Below are positions 8,387-17,890 of a stretch of DNA of 64,000 nt, piece after piece. Both the position numbers and the translations under genes were made by a program. The notes under the pieces are model-generated. The model saw only the letters and a list, made by a program, of their open reading frames with translations, was not told where the DNA came from and made no database searches. Positions within the stretch are counted from its first letter, which is position 1. The number at the start of each line of letters is the position of its first letter. This DNA comes from Trichomonas vaginalis G3 (lineage: Eukaryota; Parabasalia; Trichomonadida; Trichomonadidae), in contig NC_067206.1 in NCBI RefSeq assembly GCF_026262505.1, forward strand, positions 16,388,641 to 16,452,640. The letters are read 5' to 3'.

Positions 8387-10773
8387 TAAATTATAAATCT
8401 TTTGCCATCTACAATATTTATATTGTTTGTTATTAAACCATTAGGAAAAGTAGGAGGATAAATTCTTTGTTCATGTACAGTTGCACCGTTTCTTCCTGTT
8501 TTTGTTACTTCTTCAATGCATGCCTTAATTTCTTTAATCCTGATTGTTTGAAATTCTTCATGTGTATGGTTCTTGTCGGCTTTCTTATCTAACATTGTTG
8601 GTAGTTCATATGCTTCAAAGTTTCTGGCATGATCTTCGATATTCCTGCAACTGTTATCTAAATTGTTAAGAGTATCTTTTACGCTTGTACTCGGATTCTC
8701 TAAAGGTGCACTTGAACCCAAATCATAGTTCAATATTATGTCGTCTGCTCTAACAGTAGTGAAGGATTTATGTGTATGTTCTTTGTCAGCTTTCTTATCT
8801 AACATTGCTGGTAGTTCATATGTTTCAAAGTTTCTGACATGACCTTCAATGTTCATACATTTACTATTTAAGGAGTTTAGTGTATCTTTTACGCTTGTAC
8901 TTGGATTCTCTAAAGGTGCACTTGAACCAAGGGTATAGTTCAATATTATGTCGTCTGCTCTAACAGTAGTGAAGGATTCATGTGTATGGTTCTTGTCGGC
9001 TTTACTGTCTAATGTAGCTTGAAGTTCATTTATATCGGAGATGTTGTGTTTATGAGATTTCAAAACTTTGTTCATTGCTTCGAGTTCAACTTTGTCAGCT
9101 TTACTTTTAATAGCATCTTCAGACGTTATTTTTGACTTAACTCTCAAAGTAAATCTTGGTTCAACTAATACACCGTTAACATTGAAAGTAGAGGCATAGA
9201 TTTCATCGTTATAACCAAATGCTTCTGGTGCTTTACCTGTGTCATATTGTACAGTACAGTGTATGTCATAACCTTTAGCACGAATGAATTTATATCTTCT
9301 TTCATTAACATCTTCCGTCTTCACTTCTTCTTCAGTTCGTGTTAAATATCCATGGTAGTCCGTTATAATCTGTTCGTCTGAACTTATATAATGAACATGG
9401 TTTTTGTCTGCTTTTTCGGCTAATTTCTCTTCTATCTCATTTATTTCAAGTTCATGCCTACCACCACCTCCCGAAGAAGTATTTTTCTTCAGCTTTTGAA
9501 GAACGTCCACTTCGCCATCTTTGGTGTCAATAATGAGACTTTGAGTTAAAACCTTTCCTGTCTTAATGGATGTTTGTAAAACTTCTTCTTCACCGTGTTC
9601 GGGGTCATGGTCGTCATCATATCTTGTGAAATCAGAGATGTTGTCATACATTAAGCATATCTGTCTCAAAAGTTCTGCTAGTTGAAACTGGAACGAAAGA
9701 TATACAGAACTTTCATCATCTCCTAAAGTCAAGTCTGCTTTCTTAAGTATTTCTTGAATGTATGCAATGAGGACAGAGTATCTTGGAAAATATTCGAACA
9801 ATATTTCATTTGCCGTTGGTTTTGGTGGTTCTTCTGGAGTTTCTGTTGTTTCAGTTCCTTCTGTAGGTTCTGTTGGAGTTTCTGCATCTCTTGACTTCAA
9901 TGCTCTTGCTCTCAAAGACCTAAATGTTAGAGCACCAGGTTTTACAAAGGACTTTATAAATGCTTTAATAGTTCCTGGTAAGTTATTGTTAGCATTAAGT
10001 AAGTTCCTTATGCTTCCATCATGTACGTCCATAGCACTATGCAAAAAATCTATACTTTTCTTGTAGTCAGCAATAGACTGACTGTGATTTTTTAAAGATT
10101 TGTCAATACCTTTAAGCCAATCTTCATGCATGTCTGATACTGAGCCAAGAATATCATTTGCTTCCTTTAGTGTATTTTGTGCTTCTCGTAAAGTATCCAA
10201 TCCCGTACGTGCATTGTTTGCTATACGTCTTACAGTATCTATTTGACTCCTTGTTTCTTGCATCCAACCAGATAAAGTTTTAATAGTATCAGAACCATTT
10301 GAAATGAAGTTCAAAGCATTTTTAACGTCATTTAAAACTTCTTCACTAAGTACTGCCCATATCTTTCCGATTTGGTATTGAAGAACTCCATATGAAGCAG
10401 CTGTTAAACCAGTATTTATAAGGTTCCATATCCATGATTTAGCAGTTTTTCCATCCTTTCCATCTTCACCATCCAAACCGTTCTCGCCTTGAGGTCCTTG
10501 TATTCCTTGTATTCCTTGTATTCCTTGTGGTCCTTGAGGTCCGGTGTCACCCTTCTCTCCTTTCAGTTCATCTTTATGTTCGTTATAATATTCTAATGTC
10601 ATAAGGTGTACATCATTACTGCTACCAGCAACGCCGAGAATTTGTTTCTCATTCATGACTAAATTCTTTAGGCATTTAATGTTGTCGTCAAATCGAAAGC
10701 TCTTTAACAATTCAATGAGAACATTTAATACTTTCACTAATGAGGCATCTACTGTAGAATTTATATATTGCAC
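8386..10773 (-). CDS. Collagen-like fibre protein with phage-tail-fibre-type repeats
   Basis: 795 residues, ATG 10,773. Order: a head of about 70 residues; a collagen-like Gly-X-Y run at about 72-109 (GDTGPQGPQGIQGIQGIQGP); a long helical, coiled-coil-prone part; a Thr/Glu/Pro linker near 290-320; then at least four spaced KADKNHTH motifs separated by near-duplicate segments such as FTTVRADDIILNY. KADK.HTH repeats are typical of phage tail-fibre shafts. Together these suggest a trimeric surface spike used to attach to a host or surface. The gene at 54,816-56,279 in element 2 has the same HTH repeats. The role is inferred from composition; the repeats are plain in the sequence. Confidence 0.85.
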   Translation of the reverse strand: MQYINSTVDASLVKVLNVLIELLKSFRFDDNIKCLKNLVMNEKQILGVAGSSNDVHLMTLEYYNEHKDELKGEKGDTGPQGPQGIQGIQGIQGPQGENGLDGEDGKDGKTAKSWIWNLINTGLTAASYGVLQYQIGKIWAVLSEEVLNDVKNALNFISNGSDTIKTLSGWMQETRSQIDTVRRIANNARTGLDTLREAQNTLKEANDILGSVSDMHEDWLKGIDKSLKNHSQSIADYKKSIDFLHSAMDVHDGSIRNLLNANNNLPGTIKAFIKSFVKPGALTFRSLRARALKSRDAETPTEPTEGTETTETPEEPPKPTANEILFEYFPRYSVLIAYIQEILKKADLTLGDDESSVYLSFQFQLAELLRQICLMYDNISDFTRYDDDHDPEHGEEEVLQTSIKTGKVLTQSLIIDTKDGEVDVLQKLKKNTSSGGGGRHELEINEIEEKLAEKADKNHVHYISSDEQIITDYHGYLTRTEEEVKTEDVNERRYKFIRAKGYDIHCTVQYDTGKAPEAFGYNDEIYASTFNVNGVLVEPRFTLRVKSKITSEDAIKSKADKVELEAMNKVLKSHKHNISDINELQATLDSKADKNHTHESFTTVRADDIILNYTLGSSAPLENPSTSVKDTLNSLNSKCMNIEGHVRNFETYELPAMLDKKADKEHTHKSFTTVRADDIILNYDLGSSAPLENPSTSVKDTLNNLDNSCRNIEDHARNFEAYELPTMLDKKADKNHTHEEFQTIRIKEIKACIEEVTKTGRNGATVHEQRIYPPTFPNGLITNNINIVDGKRFII

Positions 10774-10784
10774 CGTTCCATCAT

Positions 10785-10976
10785 TTATGATGGGAACCTT
10801 GCTTGTTGTAATGAATGGGTCATAAGTGTTAAAAGTATCGAAATCAATGACTTTTTTAGTTTTCCATCGTCAATGACTAAATCATTGCCTTCAATGGTTA
10901 AAGTTGAGTTTTCGTTTACTAGTTCATGTGCTCTTCTTGCTTCATTTGTTTCATACGCATATGCAGCAATAGTCAT
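10785..10976 (-). CDS. Short ORF upstream of the fibre gene
   Basis: 63 residues from ATG 10,976, ending 12 bases before the fibre ATG on the same strand. Sequence such as NENSTLTIEGNDLVIDDGKL looks like a small beta-rich domain. It could be a separate virion protein or belong with the fibre. Low certainty. Confidence 0.35.
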   Translation of the reverse strand: MTIAAYAYETNEARRAHELVNENSTLTIEGNDLVIDDGKLKKSLISILLTLMTHSLQQARFPS

Positions 10977-10993
10977 ATTTTAATGAGAATAAA

Positions 10994-11704
10994 ATGTTGT
11001 TCTATTTGCAAAGTACAGACCCAAACGAATACGGGACAGTAAAGCTACAAACAAACTTAGGTCTTCAGAATGAAGCGCTTGCTTTCAGAGTTGTTGACTT
11101 CAATACTATCGCAACTTTTGTCATAACAGATGAAACAGATTTCATAGAGATTGAAATAGATGACAAAAGAAGTGTTATAACATTTCCTAACAGAGCTGGG
11201 TATAGAATAGATAAAATTGCTGGAGTCATAAATACTCTCATAAATGAAGAAACTATTGACAACATAGATGTCGAACTCTCTTCTGAGGGAACATTGAAGT
11301 TCAGCAGCGAGAAGAGTTTAAGATACAAGAATGAGTCATAGAGTACAACTTCTTTTGGGTGCATACCATATGACATTTCCTTTGAAAAGTGTTGACAAAA
11401 CGATTGAGATGAAATCTGTTCCATACGTATGTTATGGTAATTGTTTATACATTGAGTCTAAAATAGCTAATGTCACAGGCATTTCAGGAGTTAATAGTAA
11501 AGGTTCAGTAGAATATAAATCCTTCTGTTATGCAGTCAATTCAATGTTCATTCCAAACGTTCCTGTCATAGCAACTCATTTAGGTAAATGGTTCGCATTA
11601 GTCCTCATAATTTGAAAGACATGCAATTCAGACTTGTTGACTTTCAAGGAGAGCCTGTAGAACTGAAGGCACCAGTGCGAATGACGTTGAAGTTGACTTT
11701 TTAG
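10994..11704 (+). pseudogene. Jelly-roll (penton-type) minor capsid candidate, broken
   Basis: Two adjoining open stretches of beta-strand-rich sequence. The distal end carries a LVDFQGEPVELKAPVRMTL pattern, which matches the C-terminal strand pattern (residue D, short turn, P, L..L) of penton proteins of Polintons and virophages. Element 2 has a counterpart at 41,221-41,928 with LVDANFVPVKLLCPMYLSM. The assignment rests on this pattern only. The gene is broken. Confidence 0.45.
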
Positions 11705-11714
11705 AAAATATTAA

Positions 11715-11957
11715 ATGCAACAGCTTACAAGAGAACTCAGAGCTAAAAATATAAAGTATGAATGTTATGTATTAGGTCATGAACTTTGGTTGTTGCTGTT
11801 TGATGAAACAAATGAGTTAGTTATGTCAGTCAAGAGAACAGAAAAATATTGTGTTAGTGAAAACTGCACCAAGTCAATAAGATTAGGTTTGCATTATGAA
11901 GATGAGTTCGATACTGTTGAAGAAGTTTTGGATAGATATTACAAATTGCTAACTTGA
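11715..11957 (+). CDS. 80-residue protein, unknown
   Basis: ATG 11,715, ten bases after the capsid-like region. Short alternating strands (KYECYVLGHELWLLLFDE) and an acidic C-terminus. No match recognised. A double hairpin follows its stop. Confidence 0.45.
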   Translation: MQQLTRELRAKNIKYECYVLGHELWLLLFDETNELVMSVKRTEKYCVSENCTKSIRLGLHYEDEFDTVEEVLDRYYKLLT

Positions 11958-11971
11958 AATTTTTTTGACTG

Positions 11972-12010
11972 ACGGCGCAAAGCGCCAAGATGGGCTCAAA
12001 GAGCCCTCCT
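11972..12010. terminator. Double CAAAG-loop hairpin between convergent genes
   Basis: Two adjacent hairpins, GGCGCAAAGCGCC and GGGCTCAAAGAGCCC, each with a CAAAG loop, lie in the 60-bp gap between genes ending at 11,957 (+) and 12,018 (-). Position and symmetry suit a transcript-end or mini-hairpin DNA element; loops of GNA type are unusually stable. Confidence 0.6.
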
Positions 12011-12017
12011 GACTGCT

Positions 12018-12632
12018 TTAATTTACTAAAACATATTTCAAACAAAGTTTATATTCTGTTGAAAGTTTTGTATACTCGTTCGAATATTTATACTTAAACT
12101 CAACTCCTGTAGTTCCTGGTGTTTCAATGATGCGGATGTTACCTATTTTCATGAATAGTGGAGTTTGACCACAGCATTCGATTTCAGGGTCGAGATAGTC
12201 AATGACACATTGTTTCCCTGTTATTCGTGATATAACATTTTCAAGGTCCTCCTTTGTTAGAATTATTTGGTTCTTGCTTATAAGATTTGTCAAAAGCTTC
12301 TTATCGTCTTTGAGTAAGATAGTTTGGTATAACTGAAGAAGGTAATGGTCTACGTTATCTGAAGGATTTGTTTGAACATTTGTGTAAGGGTTGTCGTTGG
12401 CTTCTCTTGAAAGAATTTGGTCCAGTGGTGGATACTCTAACTTAACATCTGATGTAGCGTTAGCGTTTGAAGCTGAGTTTAAATTCACCGACTTAAGTTC
12501 TGGTTCTTTTTCTTTCAAACACTCTGAACTATAGTTCTTTATGACAATATTGTTTGTCGTTCGTGAGTCAACATTTGATGTTGGTTCAATTGGAACATTA
12601 ACGGCACCAGCTAAGATGGATTTGCTTCTCAT
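12018..12632 (-). CDS. Conserved Polinton protein with CCG motif
   Basis: 204 residues, ATG 12,632. A low-complexity Ser/Asn/Thr N-terminal half precedes a compact C-terminal domain: TKEDLENVISRI.., DPEIECCGQTPLFMKIGNIR. The region at 40,678-41,215 in element 2 has the matching EPDISCCGVSYNVIDKIYV and the same final strand pattern, so it is a shared family with a conserved Cys-Cys-Gly. No function known. It diverges from the 12,658 gene over only 25 bp. Confidence 0.65.
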   Translation of the reverse strand: MRSKSILAGAVNVPIEPTSNVDSRTTNNIVIKNYSSECLKEKEPELKSVNLNSASNANATSDVKLEYPPLDQILSREANDNPYTNVQTNPSDNVDHYLLQLYQTILLKDDKKLLTNLISKNQIILTKEDLENVISRITGKQCVIDYLDPEIECCGQTPLFMKIGNIRIIETPGTTGVEFKYKYSNEYTKLSTEYKLCLKYVLVN

Positions 12633-12657
12633 TTCATATAGAATAAAAACCTTTTAT

Positions 12658-13059
12658 ATGTATGAAATGAACAATATACTCGACAAGGGTTTGAATGTAA
12701 AGCTAACGAATGAAAATATTGTTGAATTCACTGAGACAGGTGCTGTGTATAAAGATGTAGAACTACTGAACAAAAGAGCTAAGGGAAGAAGCAGGAACAT
12801 GAACAAAGGGTGGAAGCCTATAAAAATTTATGTCAATGATGGCTCAGGAGGTTCAAACATAAAGTATGCAGAAAGTTATAGAGTTTATGCTCTCAAAGGT
12901 GAAAAGCCTTCATTTAAGAACAGCTATTCTAACGCATATCCTCAAAAGCTAACGGATGGGGAAGTGGATGATATGAATGACAGCAAAAATATTAACAGAA
13001 ATGGCGACAGAGATGCATGGAATTTGTTTACCATCAGTCAATTGAAGGTTAAGCTTTAA
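12658..13059 (+). CDS. 133-residue protein, unknown
   Basis: The frame is open further upstream, but that part overlaps the divergent gene, so I choose ATG 12,658 (MYEMNN); ATG 12,667 is an alternative. Basic and Gly/Asn-rich middle (VNDGSGGSNIKYAESYRVYA), possibly beta-rich. Its stop overlaps the end of the ATPase remnant on the other strand by 4 bases. Confidence 0.5.
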   Translation: MYEMNNILDKGLNVKLTNENIVEFTETGAVYKDVELLNKRAKGRSRNMNKGWKPIKIYVNDGSGGSNIKYAESYRVYALKGEKPSFKNSYSNAYPQKLTDGEVDDMNDSKNINRNGDRDAWNLFTISQLKVKL

Positions 13060-13900
13060 AACAATGTTGGTCGTTCCCATGGAATATTTTTGACTTTAAT
13101 GGTATTAGTCATGATATGAATCTCAAGGTATGAACGAGGAGAGATGAGAGACTTATATGCTTCCCAAATTTCTTCAAAAGGTAATGTTATACCTGACTGT
13201 TTCCAAATGAGTTCAATATCATAGCGTGAGAAACCTTGAAAGATAACGAAGTCAGTTATGAGACGTTTTATGTTTAAAGCTAAAAACCTCCATGTTTGCA
13301 TAAGTATTGCTACAGTTAAGTGGTAATGTCTGACTTTAGTTATGATGTTAGCTAATGGTGAGTCAGGCTTTGAAACTAAACCTTTTCCGGCGAAGTCGTC
13401 GCAAACGAGCAGAGTGTTTGAAGGATATTTTTGAAGGGGTATTTTGAAAGTTTTGATAGAATGTAGTTTGTCAGTCGTTTCATATCGTAAACTCCTGAGT
13501 ACTGACGTAAGTGGTGTTTGTCAATAATTCTTTCCATCTCCTCAGAAGTCTTTTGCATTCCTGACTGTATGAATTCAACGAGCATAATATTTCCTCTTAC
13601 GTCGAATGTAACGTTGAAGAAATTCAATGAGTTCTATCTGGAACTTTAACGACAGAGGCTTGAACTTTTGACATAAATGTTTTCGCTGTTGAGTCCATAG
13701 AGTCTGAAGTTGCTGATATAATGATTTGGTCATAGTAAGAGTCGTTTCCTAAACGCTCTGTTATGAGTATATGACGAATGAGGTTAAATGTCTTACCTGA
13801 ACCCATCTTTCCACAATAGAAATAAACATCATTTGAACAGAACTCATAGTCCTTACTGAAAGGAAGAATGAGAGAAGAGTTAAGTTTTACTGTGTTTCAT
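13056..13900 (-). pseudogene. A32-like genome-packaging ATPase remnant (Polinton 1)
   Basis: A P-loop of the form GSGKTFNLIRHIL and neighbouring strands (YDQIIISATSDSMDSTA) mark the packaging ATPase that pumps DNA into capsids in Polintons and related viruses. The better preserved homologue is at 44,233-45,109. The gene is broken in more than one place. Confidence 0.75.
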
Positions 13901-13953
13901 TCATGTCTTCATCTACGTCATGTATTAAATGCTTCATTTTATCTCCATTAAAA

Positions 13954-14244
13954 ATGCAAGTCAGAAATATTCAGAACATAACACCGAGTCTAACTAACAA
14001 GAGTATAAAGATATACTATGAACACGTTATGATGAAACCTACCAAAATTCAAGAAAGTCAGTATACTTATGAATATCCAAGACACTGGGTAGAGTATGTA
14101 GGAGGTGAGAAAGCTATTGAAATAAGACAAGTTAGAAGTATTCCAGCAGGAAGAACAATATTATTGAAGAACTTTAATGTTTTGAGGTATAATGATGAAA
14201 CAAAGAAGCAAGATAGTTTTCCTGTTGCTGTGTATGTGAACTAG
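13954..14244 (+). CDS. 96-residue protein, unknown
   Basis: ATG 13,954 (MQVRNIQNIT) is preferred because earlier codons overlap the ATPase remnant. Beta-rich sequence, with RQVRSIPAGRTILLKNFNVL near the end. It is the first of four head-to-tail genes to 15,572, all plausibly virion components. Confidence 0.5.
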   Translation: MQVRNIQNITPSLTNKSIKIYYEHVMMKPTKIQESQYTYEYPRHWVEYVGGEKAIEIRQVRSIPAGRTILLKNFNVLRYNDETKKQDSFPVAVYVN

Positions 14245-14258
14245 ACACAGGAGAGGAC

Positions 14259-14834
14259 ATGAAAGTTTTTAACACAAAGCTTCAAACGGTAGTGAGAGAA
14301 CAACTTACTGCGGAAGGACATCCATTACCTTCAGAAGTTACCATAGCATATAATTTTGAAACAAACTCAATAGATTTTAAAGTCGTCTCTGCAAAGAAGT
14401 CAGGATTTACATTTAATGAAGCAGATGTATATTCGAATGAAAACTTCAAAGCTATTGCATGGTTAGACAATGACGATTGCTTTAAGAAAATATTTAAATT
14501 CAGTGACTCAAAGATGTCAATAGATGACCTTCGTGGAATGTTACCATCGACGTTTACAGTAGAAGGTTCAGCAGGATTGCTTACAAGTTTTTCAATTGGT
14601 GGCATTTGGTCTCGTGAAAACATTATTATAAAATCCAGTATAAGTGAATTTGCTGAAGAATCTATATTATGTCTTTCAAACTATATGTATTCGCCACCGA
14701 AGCATTATAGTATAACAAACTTTGTCAGTAAGTTTAACATAAGACTTGTTGAACCTTCTTCAATGAAAGATGTTGTGCTACCTAAAGATGGAAAGGATGG
14801 ACTCATTATTGAGATGATTTTAATAGCATATTAA
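14259..14834 (+). CDS. 191-residue beta-rich protein, possible minor capsid protein
   Basis: ATG 14,259. Ends with FNIRLVEPSSMKDVVLPKDG..GLIIEMILIAY, a pattern like the last strands of jelly-roll penton proteins. N-terminal strands alternate with short acidic turns. The stop codon TAA is directly followed by the ATG of the next gene. A penton or spike-base role is an inference. Confidence 0.5.
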   Translation: MKVFNTKLQTVVREQLTAEGHPLPSEVTIAYNFETNSIDFKVVSAKKSGFTFNEADVYSNENFKAIAWLDNDDCFKKIFKFSDSKMSIDDLRGMLPSTFTVEGSAGLLTSFSIGGIWSRENIIIKSSISEFAEESILCLSNYMYSPPKHYSITNFVSKFNIRLVEPSSMKDVVLPKDGKDGLIIEMILIAY

Positions 14835-15044
14835 ATGAGTTTGTTCTTGAAGGTCATTCATGATGAAATAACTGTTGTAGAAGATGTTAGCAATTGTTCA
14901 GACATTTTGAAGCGAATAGATGAGATAAGAAAGAAGTTAGATAGACCGCAAAGCGGTGAGAACGCTTATGTTTCATTGACTTTCTCCAGTAACGAGAACT
15001 TTTATGAGATAATATTGAAGAGAGATGATTTTAATATGGTGTAA
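14835..15044 (+). CDS. 69-residue protein, unknown
   Basis: Starts immediately after the previous stop (TAAATG) and its own TAA is directly followed by the next ATG. One amphipathic helix (ILKRIDEIRKKLD) lies between two beta segments. No family recognised. Confidence 0.45.
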   Translation: MSLFLKVIHDEITVVEDVSNCSDILKRIDEIRKKLDRPQSGENAYVSLTFSSNENFYEIILKRDDFNMV

Positions 15045-15572
15045 ATGGTAGCTTGGGCAGCTTTAGGCGCAATGGGAACAAAAGCATTAGCATTTGGAGC
15101 AAAAGCACTTGGAGCTTATGACGCAGTAAATAAAATGAGTGGAGGAAGGGTTTTGAAGACATTAGATGCAAATAAAGGGAAGATTGGAGGCTGGGTTGCA
15201 AAGAAGTTAAGATTAAATAAAATAGGGCTCATAAATAAAGCATCCAATTTGGTTGCGACTGAGTCAGAAAATGCTTTAGGAAAGAACGATGAGTTTGCAA
15301 AACACACAAAAGACTTTAATGACCAGATGAAAGGTGAAACAATGCATTTAAATAGAGTCGATGGAACTAAAGAAAATGTTTCTTCTCCACCAGTAGTTCT
15401 TCCGTATGGTCCCTATGGAATGTATGGAAACCCTTACGAAAGACCATTTGACCCATTGACTGGTGGAAGTAACTGGTATCATTACGGCCGAAGAAGAAAG
15501 ACAGTCAAGTTGGAGACAGACGTGAAGAAAGCAACTAAAAAGAAACCAAGGAAGAGAGTTATAAAGCAATGA
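15045..15572 (+). CDS. Gly/Ala-rich basic virion protein candidate
   Basis: 175 residues. N-terminal 35 residues are Ala/Gly-rich and amphipathic (MVAWAALGAMGTKALAFGAK); the middle is helical; then a Pro/Tyr/Gly-rich stretch (PYGPYGMYGNPYERPFDP) and a strongly basic tail (KKATKKKPRKRVIKQ). Proteins with a membrane-seeking N-terminus and DNA-binding tail are common inside adenovirus-like virions. The element 2 genes at 53,444-53,845 and 57,151-57,393 have similar N-termini. The function is inferred. Confidence 0.5.
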   Translation: MVAWAALGAMGTKALAFGAKALGAYDAVNKMSGGRVLKTLDANKGKIGGWVAKKLRLNKIGLINKASNLVATESENALGKNDEFAKHTKDFNDQMKGETMHLNRVDGTKENVSSPPVVLPYGPYGMYGNPYERPFDPLTGGSNWYHYGRRRKTVKLETDVKKATKKKPRKRVIKQ

Positions 15573-15580
15573 ATTCAACA

Positions 15581-15628
15581 GGGTGAAAAAAGAGGTGAAA
15601 AAACAGGTGAGATCTCACCACTTCACCT
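15581..15628. repeat. AGATCT-centred palindromic repeat, element 1 copy c
   Basis: GGGTGAAAAAAGAGGTGAAA, then AGGTGAGATCTCACCA and CTTCACCT. It directly follows the stop of the basic virion protein gene. Confidence 0.9.
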
Positions 15629-15716
15629 AAATTTATTTTTGTGCTATGTTTTCATACGTGTGAGGGTGGTGATATCATTAATTTTTAAGTTTATTTTTTA
15701 TTTTATTTTTATATAA

Positions 15717-16001
15717 ATGACAGAACAAAAGCAACTCATACAAATCGAAAAATATAACAAACATACATTTAAACATTTATTCTTCCTTCCTGAGCATAAC
15801 TTGTTCTTTACACTTCATCCTAGACCAGTTGACTATACATTGACTGTGTATAAAGATTGTCATGGTAGTTTTATAAAAACTTATGATGATGAAGGTAAGT
15901 TAACAAGACTATGCATTTCAAAACTTGAGAAACTTTATGACTTCAAGTATGACTACAATAGAGTTAACATTGACAATGAAGATATAGAAGAAAATTTATG
16001 A
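15717..16001 (+). CDS. 94-residue protein, last gene of Polinton 1
   Basis: ATG 15,717 after a T-rich/A-rich leader. Aromatic-rich N-terminal half (HTFKHLFFLPEHNLFFTLHP) and acidic C-terminus (DNEDIEENL). Unknown family. It is the gene closest to the right end. Confidence 0.5.
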   Translation: MTEQKQLIQIEKYNKHTFKHLFFLPEHNLFFTLHPRPVDYTLTVYKDCHGSFIKTYDDEGKLTRLCISKLEKLYDFKYDYNRVNIDNEDIEENL

Positions 16002-16157
16002 GAACGTTTATTTTTTCATTAGTGAGTTCGTTAGCGAAGTCGTTAGTGAGGTGAAATGGTTGGCGGTTTTGTAAATATTTAAGGTTAAGTTAGTGTTGTC
16101 GTTTGTGTTGTAAAATATACGTTAGCGGTTTCGTAAAGTGTCAAATTCACATATAAT

Positions 16158-16200
16158 GGGTAAGTAGGTGCGCAGTGCCTCCGTACACGACTAACCCATA
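16158..16200. repeat. Nested hairpin near the right end of Polinton 1
   Basis: Outer stem TGGGTAAGT / ACTAACCCA (one mismatch) encloses an inner hairpin AGGTGCGCAGTGCCT. The same two-level plan, with different bases, forms both ends of element 2 (outer GGGGCT / AGCCCC), which is why I place the element 1 end here. Confidence 0.55.
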
Positions 16201-16236
16201 CTAACTATCATATGTAAATAATTAGATATCTGATGA

Positions 16237-16412
16237 GTAAGGTAGTAATGAGAGTTAAGATCTGGTTAGTAAGGTAGTAATGAGAGTTAAGATCTGGTTA
16301 GTAAGGTAGTAATGAGAGTTAAGATCTGGTTAGTAAGGTAGTAATGAGAGTTAAGATCTGGTTAGTAAGGTCGGAGAGTTAAGCTCTGGTTAGTAAGGTA
16401 GTAATGAGAGAT
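16237..16412. repeat. 32-bp tandem repeat array
   Basis: Units beginning GTAAGGTAGTAATGAGAG start at 16,237, 16,269, 16,301 and 16,333, followed by two shortened or altered units to about 16,412. Each full unit contains AGATCT. The first units look identical, so the array is young. It may belong to the element end or to flanking DNA. Confidence 0.85.
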
Positions 16413-17890
16413 CTGCGGGCAGTAATGATACATCTATGAGTACATAACTAAAACCTGAGTTCTATGAGCGAAATCTGAGAGCTAAAAGCCGAGAGATCTA
16501 AGGTAAGTAATGAGAGAAGAGAATTTGAAATTTTACAAAATACGTTTACTCATACAAAATAATTCGCATTCTTTTATAACGAATCTCAATGCCAATTAAT
16601 ACATAAAACAGATTTTAGCAATCAATTGCAAGATTTAGAAAGATTTTATTTATAATCTCAGCCAAATTAACAAATATTTTATTGATTTCGTAAAAAATAG
16701 CAATAAAACATAAAAATATGACATTCTATTTTTCCAAAAAATTTCAAAAATCATTTTTTAACATGAAATTTATATTTTTTAATTTTTTTTTAAATTTTGA
16801 ATTTTTTTTGGAATTTTCAACCATGTCAAAAGTCGGGATCTACAAATGTATTCTCTTTGACATAGGATAAAAACATCCTTTCTTATAATTTCATTGTAAA
16901 ATAAAATTTTCTTAAATTTATTGAATCCAAACTCAACTTTGCAACATTTTATTATCATAAAAACTAAGAAACATCAGGTAAACTTCAATTTGGAGAGCTT
17001 AAAATCATATCTAAATTGAAAAATAAGGGGAAAAAATTGTAAAAAAATCTCATTAGATGGGGCAAAAAGTGACTTTTTTAATGTGTTTTTTAAAAAAATT
17101 GTGTCAGCTGGCCAAAAAAGGTGTGCCAGTTTGTACAACCCTAATTAATTATATAATAAATTTCGTCATGACATAGTCATAATGAATATATAAAAGATAA
17201 ATCCTAAAATCAATCCATAATGACATCCCATACAATTTAGCTCTTTGAGTCCTTTATTATCATCAGATTTTTATCGTATCTTTACCAAGTGCAGCATGTT
17301 TTTTTGATAAGGATGTAGCTCGCACTAGAAACATCTAATTTATATTTACTACGAACTTCTGGCTGTGCTCTTCTTTCTGGTTAATTCAAACTATATTTTT
17401 ATAAAATATTAATTATGATAATTTTCATTCCCAAAATTGTGATAGTGCTATAATTATAAACAACAGTTCTAAGTATTATTTTTACAGAATTTGTGAGTTC
17501 TAAGGCTCGTGGAAAGCAGAATAGGCACAGAATATTTTAATTCTCTTGAAATAATTGTGAAAGTAAAAATAAGTCACTTTAAATCTCTGATTTTCACATT
17601 CAGATGTTATATATTTATAAAAATAACAAGAAGTCACGTGTTCAAAGGAGAGGAGAAGTCAACCATTCTATGGCTGAGTCGTCATCAGTTTACCCAAGGA
17701 TGAGCCAACGCTCAAAATTGGATTTCTTTAACCAAGAAGCTCTAAAAATTCGATTCAACATGAAGTCGATAACGATAATTCTCATTTTAGAATTCAATTT
17801 TTGAATAGAACTGAAAAATAAAATAAAAATAAAAGTTTTTTTTAATTTTTTTATTTTATTATTATTTTTTTGGACTTGAAAGAAAACCAT
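16413..17890. other. AT-rich spacer without recognisable genes
   Basis: About 1.5 kb of low-complexity AT-rich DNA. Open frames here are short and have no family resemblance. I see no RNA gene or element ends. Confidence 0.6.

Larger units (their letters stand above)
1..16230. mobile_element. Polinton/Maverick element 1 (right part)
   Basis: A block of densely packed virus-like genes on both strands: protein-primed DNA polymerase B, KilA-N protein, retroviral-type integrase remnant, A32-like packaging ATPase remnant, collagen-like fibre and several capsid-associated candidates. This gene set defines the Polinton/Maverick family. The left end lies outside the window. The right end is placed near a nested hairpin at 16,158-16,200 that resembles the terminal hairpins of element 2; it could extend through the 32-bp repeats that follow. 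Most genes are open, with about four to six breaks in the visible part, so it looks younger than element 2. Confidence 0.85.

Noticed and set aside
16237-16412. CRISPR or telomere repeat
   Set aside because: 32-bp units abut directly with no spacers and are not a simple telomere motif.
17604-17804. Small ORFs between element 1 and the ankyrin gene
   Set aside because: Short, overlapping, no conserved features; expected by chance.
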